This document shows, one piece after another, positions 33,762-41,571 of a DNA stretch of 64,000 bases (positions are counted from its first letter, which is position 1; each line of letters opens with the position of its first letter). The DNA comes from Nitrosarchaeum sp. (GTDB lineage: Archaea > Thermoproteota > Nitrososphaeria > Nitrososphaerales > Nitrosopumilaceae), in NCBI GenBank assembly GCA_003569705.1, contig BGOU01000003.1, positions 124,001 to 188,000 on the forward strand, in the 5' to 3' direction. The notes beneath the pieces were generated by a model that was not told where the DNA came from, did not search any database, and saw only the letters and a list, made by a program, of their open reading frames with translations. Position numbers and translations under genes: made by a program.

Positions 33762-34508
33762 TTAACTTTCTACTCGTGGAGCCAAATAAAAGTGGATTCT
33801 GCCTATGTTTGCTACTTTGAATTCAATTCTTAGAGGTTTTGCACTGGAAAATTCACATGTAATTTGACCTGCGTTTGCACCTACCGCTTTAACTACAGGA
33901 TTAAGATATTCGAGGCTATACGTACCAATACTGTCCTCTTTTGAATAGATTTCACCTATTTCTTCCGTATCCTTTTCGAGATCAATTACAACTTCACCAG
34001 AATCACCTTTTCCAGAAAAATCTGCTTTAGAATCAGATGTGTGAATAGTCAGATAATCAGATACAACTTGTACATCGCCCAAAATCTTGTCAAATTTAGA
34101 AGAGGATAAAGTAATTTTAGAATCATATGGAATTTTTGGTAATGGTGTATCAGTTGCAGAGCTTTCAATTAAACGCATTTTATATTTTTTATTTTTGCCA
34201 ACTGTTACAAGTAACATGTTTTGTTCAGAAATACTAATTTCTATACTATCTTTTTTATCAGCTCTTTTGATAAGTTTAGAAAATTCATCTATTCTAACTC
34301 CAAATTTTATATCACTATCACATTCATATTTTTCAAATGCAGAATTAGGCCAAGAGATATCAATTAAAGCTACATGTGATGGATCCATTCCTCTGAAAGT
34401 AATTCCTTCTGCTGTTGCAACAAAAGTAGCTTCCTCTACAAGTGTGGATATAGCTGAGATGATAGCTTTTAGATCATCTGAACCACTTGTTTTTGCTTCG
34501 AAAGTCAA
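33762..34508 (-). CDS. pcn: DNA polymerase sliding clamp (PCNA)
   Basis: A 248-residue PCNA. GITFRGMDPSHVALIDISWP is the hallmark N-terminal motif, with LIKRADKKDSIEISIS and the C-terminal PLRIEFKVANIGRIHFYLAP. It trims as a ring around DNA and tethers PolB, PolD, ligase and Fen1. It sits downstream of tfs and rpoL on the same strand, making an information-processing cluster; a GINS gene and PolD large subunit occur at the end of the window. Confidence 0.95.
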   Translation of the reverse strand: MTFEAKTSGSDDLKAIISAISTLVEEATFVATAEGITFRGMDPSHVALIDISWPNSAFEKYECDSDIKFGVRIDEFSKLIKRADKKDSIEISISEQNMLLVTVGKNKKYKMRLIESSATDTPLPKIPYDSKITLSSSKFDKILGDVQVVSDYLTIHTSDSKADFSGKGDSGEVVIDLEKDTEEIGEIYSKEDSIGTYSLEYLNPVVKAVGANAGQITCEFSSAKPLRIEFKVANIGRIHFYLAPRVES

Positions 34509-34543
34509 ACTAATTGTTTTGAGTTTTATGTTCCAGTTAAACG

Positions 34544-34855
34544 TTATGCGTAATTACGCCAAGTGTGTCTACATTTTGAACATCGATAGAATTGAGTTGT
34601 AGGTTCATCTGCACTTCTGGTTTGTAGCATCCACCAAACTGCTTCATCATTACCACATTTTTCACATTCAATTTTGATTGTAGGTAATGACTCGACTGTT
34701 TCATTTTGAGATAATACATTGAATTGTGATTCATGTTCTTGAACTGATTTCTTTGTTTGTTTAGTTTCTTTTCCCTCAACATAATTACATTTTGGACATT
34801 GGAGACCAGAATCACCTTGTTTTAGTTTGACCTCACAACTGGGGCAAAATTTCAT
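34544..34855 (-). CDS. tfs: Transcription factor S (TFS)
   Basis: A 103-residue archaeal TFS with an N-terminal zinc ribbon (FCPSCEVKLKQG and CPKC) and a C-terminal TFIIS-type ribbon (CEKCGNDEAVWW, then FYRCSKCRHTW). The acidic pair Asp-Glu in TRSADEPTTQFY is the catalytic hairpin that enters the RNA polymerase active site and triggers cleavage of backtracked RNA. It starts directly after the rpoL stop with no gap, an arrangement that suggests co-transcription of RNA polymerase parts. Confidence 0.93.
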   Translation of the reverse strand: MKFCPSCEVKLKQGDSGLQCPKCNYVEGKETKQTKKSVQEHESQFNVLSQNETVESLPTIKIECEKCGNDEAVWWMLQTRSADEPTTQFYRCSKCRHTWRNYA

Positions 34856-35134
34856 CTAATTTACCTTGATTTTAGAATTAAATAATTGTTTAAAATCATT
34901 AGCCATTTTTATTGCTGAATCTGTTGCTTTTTTGATTTCTTGCATTGGTTTAGTGTTTGAATTGATTCTCATCCAGCACTCATTAGTAAGAGGGTGTTTT
35001 ACAATGACGCCTGCAAAATCTATATTTGATTCCTTTAGAAGCTCATGTTGAATTATGTATAAAATTCCTATATCAGTTTCCGTGATAGAAAGGCTAATTT
35101 CCTTGGGTTCTGAGCTGATAATTTGAGCATTCAT
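34856..35134 (-). CDS. rpo11: DNA-directed RNA polymerase subunit L (Rpo11)
   Basis: A 92-residue Rpb11-type subunit: EISLSITETDIGILYIIQHE, then FAGVIVKHPLTNECWMRINS and a C-terminal helix DSAIKMANDFKQLF. It dimerises with Rpo3 to form the assembly platform of archaeal RNA polymerase. Followed without a gap by tfs. The small spacer to the divergent gene at 35186 should contain both promoters. Confidence 0.92.
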   Translation of the reverse strand: MNAQIISSEPKEISLSITETDIGILYIIQHELLKESNIDFAGVIVKHPLTNECWMRINSNTKPMQEIKKATDSAIKMANDFKQLFNSKIKVN

Positions 35135-35185
35135 GTATTCGGAAAAAGCACTTATTGTGGATATAAATCATTATGAGCGGTTAGA

Positions 35186-35722
35186 ATGGTAGAAAGTATG
35201 ATTTCAGATATTGGAATAGTAAAACCCAAGGATGAATACGCATTAAATGACACTATAGAAATTAATGTTAGTTTTAAAGTGGAAGGAGGGCTAAGAGATG
35301 CATTCAATGAGGCAAATTGGACTAAGGCATATAACAATAATGACGTGTCATTCAAAATGAAATATGGTATAAAATTGATTTCTGGTGGATTTAGGAAAAA
35401 AGAGATTGGTAAAACTATTGATACTTACAGAAAGGCGGCAATTTTTTGGACAAGAAATCCCAAATTAGTTAATCCTCATAAGGATAGAAGAATTTGGGTT
35501 CAAGTAGCCAAAAATTTTGAGCCGTTTATTCGATTATCTGAAGAAGAAGTAAGACAGGAATTATTTGATTTTGATGAAAAAATTATCTTCAAGGCATCAG
35601 ATTTAGGAAAAGGTAAACATAAGATTGGAGCTGAGGTCTTTGCTTCTTGGCAAAAACATGACTATACAGAACCAGGAAATGTTAAAAACAACTCTAAGGA
35701 AATTGAGATCACAATCAATTAG
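35186..35722 (+). CDS. Protein of unknown function
   Basis: A 178-residue soluble protein without signal peptide. Beta-rich segments EYALNDTIEINVSFKVEGGL and KIIFKASDLGKGKHKIGAEV resemble an Ig-like or CARDB-like sandwich; the middle is basic and aromatic. The last part KHDYTEPGNVKNNSKEIEIT also fits a beta sandwich edge. It is not a family I can name. Two tiny paralogous genes follow on the same strand within about 200 bases and might form a transcript with it. Confidence 0.6.
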   Translation: MVESMISDIGIVKPKDEYALNDTIEINVSFKVEGGLRDAFNEANWTKAYNNNDVSFKMKYGIKLISGGFRKKEIGKTIDTYRKAAIFWTRNPKLVNPHKDRRIWVQVAKNFEPFIRLSEEEVRQELFDFDEKIIFKASDLGKGKHKIGAEVFASWQKHDYTEPGNVKNNSKEIEITIN

Positions 35723-35752
35723 GGATATAAGGAACATTTTGAGTTAATCAAT

Positions 35753-35905
35753 ATGGCAAAATATGATGGTCTGTTAGGACAACCAATACTTGAAGTTGAA
35801 GAACCAGATAAGGAAGGAGGAATTACATTTATCTTTAAAGATAACAGATTTTTGTTCATTAAAGCAGTTGATGGAAAGATAGATGCTGTATCAATTCCAG
35901 AATAA
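35753..35905 (+). CDS. Miniature protein, tandem paralogue 1
   Basis: A 50-residue frame (MAKYDGLLGQPILEVEEPDK, then EGGITFIFKDNRFLFIKAVD, then GKIDAVSIPE). The core E-PDxxGGITxxFxxNxxLxIKxVDGK pattern is repeated in the next gene, so both are probably genuine and arose by duplication. The product should be a small beta sheet. The spacing of 30 bases after the previous gene suggests co-transcription. Function unknown. Confidence 0.6.
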   Translation: MAKYDGLLGQPILEVEEPDKEGGITFIFKDNRFLFIKAVDGKIDAVSIPE

Positions 35906-35915
35906 GTGAAAAGAT

Positions 35916-36062
35916 ATGGACAAATTTGAACAAATTAAAATGATAGAACTGGTAAAGGTTGAAGATCCTGATTCTGATGGTGGAATAACTCTAGTGTTTC
36001 AAGAAAATAAAATACTAAAAATTAAGATTGTGGATGGAAAATTAGTATCACAGTTTATCTAA
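35916..36062 (+). CDS. Miniature protein, tandem paralogue 2
   Basis: A 48-residue frame (MDKFEQIKMIELVKVEDPDS, then DGGITLVFQENKILKIKIVD, then GKLVSQFI) starting 10 bases after the first paralogue. It matches the first in E-PD, GGIT, F, N, K, VDGK positions. It ends one base before the convergent protein phosphatase gene. Function unknown; the pair could form a heterodimer. Confidence 0.6.
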   Translation: MDKFEQIKMIELVKVEDPDSDGGITLVFQENKILKIKIVDGKLVSQFI

Positions 36063-36063
36063 G

Positions 36064-36582
36064 TTATTGATTTTTTACATGTTTTTCATAGAAAGTAATA
36101 GCTAATTCTTGTACCTCAGATTGAATTGAACCTGGTCTTTCTTTTCTAATTTTTTTAATTGCATCTTTTGCGGAATATTTTTGATATTTCACTAAGTAAC
36201 AAGCTAGTATGGTACCTGCCCTTCCCATTCCAGCTGCACAGTGAACCATTACTGCTTGATCATTAGCAATTTTTTTATAAATAAAGTCGACTGTTGTATC
36301 TATTCTATCCATATCCGGAGCAGTAAGATCTGGTGTGGGCACATGTAAGTAACCAATATCACTCACCCATTCTTCAGGTAATGCATTTTCAGTCATGGTT
36401 ACAATTGATGTAACACCTTGTTTTAGAATCCAATCTAATTCATCAAAACTTGTTGGTATTCCTGAACCTGCAAGTTTGTTTTCAATTAACCACGAGAAAT
36501 TAGTTGGCTTTTTTGTAATTTTACCATGAACTTTTCTCCAAATATTTCCAGGTTTGCTCATGGTAACTCTTGTATTTTCCAT
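36064..36582 (-). CDS. Dual-specificity protein phosphatase
   Basis: A 172-residue cysteine phosphatase. The P-loop VHCAAGMGRAGTILACYLV has the HCxxGxxR catalytic signature near residue 115, and the general acid Asp is expected in the HVPTPDLTAPDMDRI loop. The FSWLIENKLAGSGIPTSFDE opening resembles archaeal dual-specificity phosphatases. It removes phosphate from Tyr/Ser/Thr residues, or possibly RNA 5' ends in some relatives. One base separates its end from the second mini-paralogue. Confidence 0.88.
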   Translation of the reverse strand: MENTRVTMSKPGNIWRKVHGKITKKPTNFSWLIENKLAGSGIPTSFDELDWILKQGVTSIVTMTENALPEEWVSDIGYLHVPTPDLTAPDMDRIDTTVDFIYKKIANDQAVMVHCAAGMGRAGTILACYLVKYQKYSAKDAIKKIRKERPGSIQSEVQELAITFYEKHVKNQ

Positions 36583-36644
36583 ACTTTTAGGATTACGAAA
36601 AATAGATGCACCTTATATGGGAAAATCACGTATAATTATTTGAA

Positions 36645-37703
36645 ATGAATAAGGAGGCAATTCTTTATGAAAAATTACCTAACAAAAAAGTTCGTTGTAC
36701 TGCTTGCGCAAGATATTGTGAGATGGCTGATGGACAAATTGGATTATGTGGAGTACGGGGTAATGAAAATGGAAAATTAGACCTATTAGTATATGGTAAA
36801 GTAATAACAGGACATGTTGATCCGATAGAAAAAAAACCAGTTATTCATTATAATCCTGGATCTAAGGTATTTTCTATTGCCACAACTGGATGCAATTGGC
36901 TTTGTAAATATTGTCAGAATTACGATATTAGTCAAAGAAGAAAGGTTGAGGGTATAGAGATGACTCCTGAACAAGTAGTACAAACTGCATTAGATAATGG
37001 TGCGGATGGAATTGCATACACATACAATGAGCCATCCATATTCATTGAATTTGCAAGAGATTGTGGAGTAATAGCACATCAAAAAAATCTTTACAACATA
37101 TTTGTCTCAAATGGGTATGATACTCCAGAATCAGTAAAAATGATGGGAGAATTTTTAGATTCTATAACAGTTGATTTCAAAGGTAATGCAGAACCTAATT
37201 TCACAAGAAAATTCATTGGAGTTCCTGATCCCCAACCTATTTTTGATACATTGTTAGAAATCCGGGATAAAACAAAAATTCATGTAGAGATAACAGATCT
37301 TATTGTTCCACAAGTTGGAGATAGTTTAGAATATGCAGAAAAATTATGTAAATTTATTTACGATCAATTTGGACCAGAGATGCCTATTCATTTTTTGCGT
37401 TTTCATCCAGATTATAAAATGATGGAATTCGATTCTACGCCGGTTAAAACTCTGGAAAAACATCATGAAATTGCAAAAAAAAATGGATTAAAGTATGCAT
37501 ATATCGGAAATGTGCCAGGTCATCCTTTAGAGCACACTTACTGTCCTGAATGTAACAACGTTGTAATCAAGAGATATAGTTTTGATATTGAAGGTTGGAA
37601 TCTTGATGAGGAAAACAAATGTAAATTTTGTGGAAATCAGATTCCAATTATTGGCAAGTTATCAAAAAATTATAAAAAAAATAGATTTCATTTTGTTCGT
37701 TGA
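36645..37703 (+). CDS. AmmeMemoRadiSam-type radical SAM enzyme
   Basis: A 352-residue radical SAM protein related to pyruvate-formate-lyase activases. The iron-sulfur motif is TTGCNWLCKYCQNYDIS (CxxxCxxC, about residues 84-95). The N-terminal CTACARYCEMADGQIGLCGV and the C-terminal YCPECNNVVIKRYS and CKFCGNQIP are further cysteine clusters of this family. In many genomes it co-occurs with Memo and AMMECR1 proteins; those partners are not in this window. The radical target is not known. Its end overlaps the convergent cyclase-family gene by 16 bases. Confidence 0.88.
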   Translation: MNKEAILYEKLPNKKVRCTACARYCEMADGQIGLCGVRGNENGKLDLLVYGKVITGHVDPIEKKPVIHYNPGSKVFSIATTGCNWLCKYCQNYDISQRRKVEGIEMTPEQVVQTALDNGADGIAYTYNEPSIFIEFARDCGVIAHQKNLYNIFVSNGYDTPESVKMMGEFLDSITVDFKGNAEPNFTRKFIGVPDPQPIFDTLLEIRDKTKIHVEITDLIVPQVGDSLEYAEKLCKFIYDQFGPEMPIHFLRFHPDYKMMEFDSTPVKTLEKHHEIAKKNGLKYAYIGNVPGHPLEHTYCPECNNVVIKRYSFDIEGWNLDEENKCKFCGNQIPIIGKLSKNYKKNRFHFVR

Positions 37704-38341
37704 ATAGCTATTGCTCTCACTGGAGAACCAGTTGCATCTTTAAGTTTTAATGGTAAAATTACAAAATCAAATTGTTTTGAAGATATTTTATTTAAATTTG
37801 ATAGGTTTTCAACTATCAAGACATTATTTTTTGCAAGTATTTTATGAACACTAAAAGTTTTATCTTTTCCCAAATCTATGCTTGGTGAATCAATTCCAAC
37901 TAAATTGATCCTTTTTGATACAAGATATGTAGCAGCTGATTCAGATAGACCAGGATTATTAATAAAATAAAAATCACTATTCAAATTTTTTTGCCATTCA
38001 GTATGAAATATTATTGATGAGTGATTTGGGATATTACCATTTTTTCTTTCAAATAAAACTAAGTCATTTTTGGTAATTGCTTGATTTTTCCCTTTTTTTA
38101 TTTTTATCAATATAGCATTTCCTAGTAACCTATCAAGAGGTATTTGGTGTATTTTTGTTCCATTTTTTACAAAATGATAGGGTGCATCTAGATGAGTTCC
38201 AGTATGAGAACTAAGAAATAATAGTTCAAGATTGTATCCATCTTCTTTTAGTGTTGACCAAGGAATGAATTGTGTTTTTGGGGAACCAGGAAAAGTAGGA
38301 ATGGAGTGTGATATTGTCAATGTAAGATCTATTTGTTTCAC
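37688..38341 (-). CDS. Cyclase-family metal hydrolase (kynurenine formamidase-like)
   Basis: A 217-residue protein with the signature SSHTGTHLDAPYHFVKNGTK, the HxGTHxDxPxH metal motif of the cyclase/KynB family. DLTLTISHSIPTFPGSP at the start and LVGIDSPSIDLG near residue 150 are also typical. Members hydrolyse N-formylkynurenine or other amide/lactone substrates. No tryptophan degradation genes are close, so the substrate is left open. Overlaps the radical SAM gene at its 3' end. Confidence 0.8.
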   Translation of the reverse strand: MKQIDLTLTISHSIPTFPGSPKTQFIPWSTLKEDGYNLELLFLSSHTGTHLDAPYHFVKNGTKIHQIPLDRLLGNAILIKIKKGKNQAITKNDLVLFERKNGNIPNHSSIIFHTEWQKNLNSDFYFINNPGLSESAATYLVSKRINLVGIDSPSIDLGKDKTFSVHKILAKNNVLIVENLSNLNKISSKQFDFVILPLKLKDATGSPVRAIAIQRTK

Positions 38342-38404
38342 ATCGATGAATTCTGATGGTGATTAATCAGTTTTTGAGATCTATGAAAGGTTAAATAGTG
38401 TTTG

Positions 38405-38677
38405 ATGAAAATCTGGAATGTGCCTACAGCATATGTTTTATTGAATTCTGACCTAGGATCTGATGAATCAATAATAGCTGATGTCAAACGTATTCTTTCA
38501 AACGAGGACGTGGATTATGAGGTTCAAGGAGTTTATGGAGTATATGACATAGTCTTAAAATTATCATCCAAAGATGCCGAAAAGTTACGAACAATTATCA
38601 CAAACAAAGTTAGAAAAATTGGTAAAATACAATCAACCCTAACAATGATGGTAATAGAAGAACAGGAAAATTTATAG
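38405..38677 (+). CDS. Stand-alone Lrp/AsnC ligand-binding (RAM) domain protein
   Basis: A 90-residue protein from ATG 38405. AYVLLNSDLGSDESIIADVK, then YEVQGVYGVYDIVLKLSSKD, then LTMMVIEEQ is the beta-alpha-beta-beta-alpha-beta RAM fold found at the C-terminus of Lrp/AsnC regulators. There is no helix-turn-helix, so it is a stand-alone effector module that may bind an amino acid and pair with full-length regulators. TTG 38402 is the codon just before and is also possible. Overlaps the end of the class V aminotransferase gene by six bases. Confidence 0.8.
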   Translation: MKIWNVPTAYVLLNSDLGSDESIIADVKRILSNEDVDYEVQGVYGVYDIVLKLSSKDAEKLRTIITNKVRKIGKIQSTLTMMVIEEQENL

Positions 38678-39823
38678 ATTTTTTATTACGTCAATAACTC
38701 GAAGTATTTCAGATTCAGTATTAAAAAAATGAGGAGACGCCCGTACGATTTTTTTTTCTAGAATTTCTCTAACAGCTAATACAATATTTTGTTTTTCTAA
38801 TTTTTTCACAATTATCTGTGGATCATGACCATCAATATTAAAAGAAACTATACTGGTTCTTTCTTGAGGGATCTCTGATCCATAAAGAATAATATTTTTT
38901 ATTTTAGATAATTCCTCTCTTAAAAGATTTGAAAGATAAAGATTTTTTTTACGTATATTTTCCATACCAAACTTAAGAAGATAGTTTGCAGATGATTCTA
39001 AACCTACCATTCCAACATAATTACGAAATCCTGTTTGGAATTTATCCGGAATATCTTTGAATACTAGATTTGTATTATCATAGATCATTGCTGATTCTCC
39101 TCCAATTGTCATAGGTTCAAGTAATTCCTGTGATTTTTTGTTGCAATAAAATAATCCTGTTCCCATAGGTCCACATAACCACTTAGAACCATTAAAAGAC
39201 ATAAAATCACATTTAATTTTTGTCACATCAAAATTACCTATACATCCAACGGTTTGTGCACTATCAATGAAAAAGGTAGTGTGATTTTCAAGCATGTTTC
39301 CAATTTTTTCAACTGGCAATATTGAACCAGTATTGTATAATGCATGACTAATGGCTACTAATTTTGTATTACTATCAAGAAATGTTTCAAGTTCATTAAA
39401 ATCAAAAAAACCATTTTTATCTATAGATAAATTTCTAATTTTAGTTTTATTTTGTAATCGAAGCCAAGGGTAGAAATTTGCATGATGTTCATGTGAAAAT
39501 CCACGAATTATAAGATTAGAATTTTGTTCAAATGAAAGACCATTTGCCACTATGTTTATTCCATCTGTCGTACTTTGAGTCAAGATAACTTCTTCTGGTT
39601 GACAATTGATAATTTTTGCAATAATTTTTCTGATATTTTGTAATTTTTCAGTAACAAATGGTTCAGAATTTATTGAATCAGGCCCTATAGAATTATAAGA
39701 AATTAGAAAATCTTTCATTGCTTCAATACTTTGTGAAGGCATTAAAGAAACAGAAGCGTTATTTAGATAAATTTTACCAGAATTAGGAAAATCTTCTGAG
39801 ATATCTTTTGAAGTCAAATTCAT
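38672..39823 (-). CDS. Class V PLP aminotransferase (cysteine desulfurase-like fold, no catalytic Cys)
   Basis: A 383-residue PLP enzyme of the SufS/isopenicillin-epimerase branch. GKIYLNNASVSLMPSQSIEA, ISHALYNTGSILPVEKIG and FIDSAQTVGCIG are conserved, and the PLP Lys is in SFNGSKWLCGPMGTGLFY. The C-terminal RASPHFFNTESEI has no Cys where desulfurases carry the persulfide loop, so it probably is not a cysteine desulfurase. Substrate unknown. Its start overlaps the TTG of the RecA-like gene on the opposite strand by 16 bases. Confidence 0.82.
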   Translation of the reverse strand: MNLTSKDISEDFPNSGKIYLNNASVSLMPSQSIEAMKDFLISYNSIGPDSINSEPFVTEKLQNIRKIIAKIINCQPEEVILTQSTTDGINIVANGLSFEQNSNLIIRGFSHEHHANFYPWLRLQNKTKIRNLSIDKNGFFDFNELETFLDSNTKLVAISHALYNTGSILPVEKIGNMLENHTTFFIDSAQTVGCIGNFDVTKIKCDFMSFNGSKWLCGPMGTGLFYCNKKSQELLEPMTIGGESAMIYDNTNLVFKDIPDKFQTGFRNYVGMVGLESSANYLLKFGMENIRKKNLYLSNLLREELSKIKNIILYGSEIPQERTSIVSFNIDGHDPQIIVKKLEKQNIVLAVREILEKKIVRASPHFFNTESEILRVIDVIKNL

Positions 39824-40470
39824 TATTATATCTGTTAGATACTAAAATAGTGTTGGATAAAAATCCTGAACAGATTTTGGATACTGAATTAATATATGTG
39901 AGAAATGAATTTTCAAATAAAAATCCAAACATAATTTTATGTTCTGAACCTTTTCTTAAAGCTGAATTTTTAAACGAGTTAATTGAGTCTAATAAATATC
40001 CAATAATTTTTTTAGATTTTGATTTACTTTATAGTGGTTATATCGTTTCAGAAATGATTAAAAAAAATGACAGAATAGAGATTTATCGTCCAAGTAAGAT
40101 AGATTGGAAAAAAATCATATCTGAAATAGCAAAAAGAATATCAAATGAAAAATTCTTGGTTGTAATTGATTCGTTTAATGGTTTTTACAACATATTTGAT
40201 GAGAAAGAATCTGGGAGATTCATTAATGCATCATTAATGTTACTTTCATCTATTGGAAGAGAGTGTGGTTCTTCAGTGATAATCACTGCTATGGTACGAA
40301 AAAACGATAATGGTGAATGGATTCTTTCTCCAGGAGGTAGGCATATTATTGATTCAAAAAAATCTGGAATATATCATCTTAAAAGAATTGGTAATAATTT
40401 GATGCTTAGTTCATTAAATCAGATGGGAACTACTGAAAAAATATTCAAAATTGATCATTCTAATTTTTAG
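39808..40470 (+). CDS. RecA/KaiC-superfamily-like protein with degenerate P-loop
   Basis: Up to 220 residues. FLVVIDSFNGFYNIFDEKES resembles the Walker B strand and loop of RecA/RadB/KaiC ATPases, and SIGRECGSSVIITAMVRKND the following strand. Where Walker A would be, the sequence reads NIILCSEPFLKAEFLNELI, which lacks the G-x4-GK-S/T pattern. It is probably a non-hydrolysing or differently binding relative, with RadB- or Elp-like scaffold roles possible. TTG 39808 overlaps the divergent gene; GTG 39850 or TTG 39853 are more comfortable starts. Confidence 0.55.
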   Translation: MKSNSLLYLLDTKIVLDKNPEQILDTELIYVRNEFSNKNPNIILCSEPFLKAEFLNELIESNKYPIIFLDFDLLYSGYIVSEMIKKNDRIEIYRPSKIDWKKIISEIAKRISNEKFLVVIDSFNGFYNIFDEKESGRFINASLMLLSSIGRECGSSVIITAMVRKNDNGEWILSPGGRHIIDSKKSGIYHLKRIGNNLMLSSLNQMGTTEKIFKIDHSNF

Positions 40471-40499
40471 CATATGTTAAAAAAGCGATCAAAATTTTA

Positions 40500-40558
40500 A
40501 ACGGTGTTATAAAATTTGAAACGCCGTTATAATTCCCATTTTTTGGGCAAATTATATT
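40500..40558. promoter_or_regulatory. Hairpins and TATA element upstream of ferredoxin
   Basis: AACGGTG (40500-40506) and CGCCGTT (40522-40528) can pair with one G-U, and CCCA/TGGG (40535-40547) forms a second small hairpin. The same region also holds an imperfect direct repeat (AACGGTGTTATAA, AACGCCGTTATAA). A TATA-like ATTATATTA lies at about 40550-40558, some 30 bases before the ferredoxin ATG. One hairpin may terminate the upstream gene; the rest is the ferredoxin promoter. Confidence 0.4.
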
Positions 40559-40585
40559 AAGATCAAAAGATAAGAAAATTTCGTT

Positions 40586-40885
40586 ATGCCAGTAGGAATT
40601 ATTCCAGACATCAGCGAACAAATGTGTATTGGATGCGCACTATGTGTAGAAATCTGTACAACATTAGGACCAGATGTACTTAGAGTAAAACCAGTTGAAG
40701 GCTGGAAGAGAGGTAAGGCATTTGTTTTCTACCCAGAAAGATGTATCTCTGATGGAGCATGCATCGGTGTTTGCCCAACAAAGGCAATATTTTGGATGAG
40801 ACCAATGGACTTTACCGTTGGACAACCAGTTCCACTCTACAAGAACTCAGTCTTCATCAAAGGTTGGACCGAATTAATCGATTAG
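40586..40885 (+). CDS. 7Fe/8Fe-type ferredoxin
   Basis: A 99-residue dicluster ferredoxin. The first cluster motif is MCIGCALCVEICTTLG (CxxCxxCxxxC); the second is RCISDGACIGVCPTKAIFW, where Asp replaces the middle Cys (CxxDxxCxxxCP). This is the pattern of archaeal 7Fe ferredoxins with one [3Fe-4S] and one [4Fe-4S] cluster. It carries electrons in the cytosol. Its codon use is notably rich in C-ending codons (for example TAC, ATC, GGA/ACC), unlike the neighbours, which fits a highly expressed gene. Confidence 0.88.
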   Translation: MPVGIIPDISEQMCIGCALCVEICTTLGPDVLRVKPVEGWKRGKAFVFYPERCISDGACIGVCPTKAIFWMRPMDFTVGQPVPLYKNSVFIKGWTELID

Positions 40886-41225
40886 ATTAGGTCATCATTT
40901 TTTAATTTCTTTTTATTATTTTAGATTTTAACTATACCGTGTTTACTATCGTTTAATATTAGAACTCAGTATTCGTACTTTCAGAAAAGTCAATGTTGGT
41001 AAAATATCAACGCAAAAACTTTGTTATAAGTTATTTATTTTATACAATGGTAATTCCACGTCCCAACATCCTTAGAATTAAGAATTCATCAACTAAAATT
41101 TCTCCTATGTACCACTGTACAGTAGTTTTATTAATATAGAAATTGATAATTATATTTCATTTTTAATTAAAATTGTGTGATAATCTAAAGTATCTTTTTA
41201 AATTGCTAGAATACAGAGTTTCATT
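40886..41225. other. 340-base intergenic region between ferredoxin and P-II genes
   Basis: AT-rich spacer with no convincing gene. T-rich stretches directly after the ferredoxin stop (ATTTTTTAATTTCTTTTTATT) look like a U-tract terminator. A 30-codon ATG frame from 41047 exists but shows no coding character. The last ~60 bases should hold the P-II promoter. A non-coding RNA is possible in this unusually long spacer; no structure convinces me. Confidence 0.4.
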
Positions 41226-41543
41226 ATGAAACGAATAGAAGTAATTGTACAAAGTGAAGTTTCAAAACAGGTTATAAGAGCGATAAGAAAAGCAGGTGTT
41301 GAAGGAGTCACATTGATCCAATCTTTGGGACAAGGAGCAGGTGAACGACCTGAAATTGGAGGACATCAAATTGAATTTAATTCTACAGATGTGATAATTG
41401 CAGTGGTTCATGATTCAATAGTAAAATCGGTGATTTCATCTATTATGGATGTTGCTCATACTGGACAAAAGGGAGATGGGAAAATTTTTGTTACAAATGT
41501 AGAAGAATCATATGATATTAGTACTAAAGAAAAATCAACTTAA
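41226..41543 (+). CDS. P-II family nitrogen regulatory protein
   Basis: A 105-residue P-II protein: RIEVIVQSEVSKQVIRAIRK, GVTLIQSLGQGAGERPEIGG for the T-loop entry, and GQKGDGKIFVTNVEES for the nucleotide-binding B-loop. The T-loop is short and has no Tyr at the uridylylation site. P-II trimers sense ATP/ADP and 2-oxoglutarate and regulate ammonium transport or glutamine synthetase; GlnA is encoded at 58.8 kb. No amt gene is adjacent. In this lineage multiple P-II copies are common, which is known for the group. Confidence 0.88.
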   Translation: MKRIEVIVQSEVSKQVIRAIRKAGVEGVTLIQSLGQGAGERPEIGGHQIEFNSTDVIIAVVHDSIVKSVISSIMDVAHTGQKGDGKIFVTNVEESYDISTKEKST

Positions 41544-41571
41544 TTGAGTTAATTTTTCTTTCATTTCATGT

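Noticed and set aside
34537-34815. 92-residue frame antisense-frame to tfs
   Set aside because: Shadow frame of TFS; TFS has both zinc ribbons and the acidic catalytic pair.
41047-41139. 30-codon ATG frame in the ferredoxin/P-II spacer
   Set aside because: No ribosome site, no coding composition and no recognisable pattern; likely chance.
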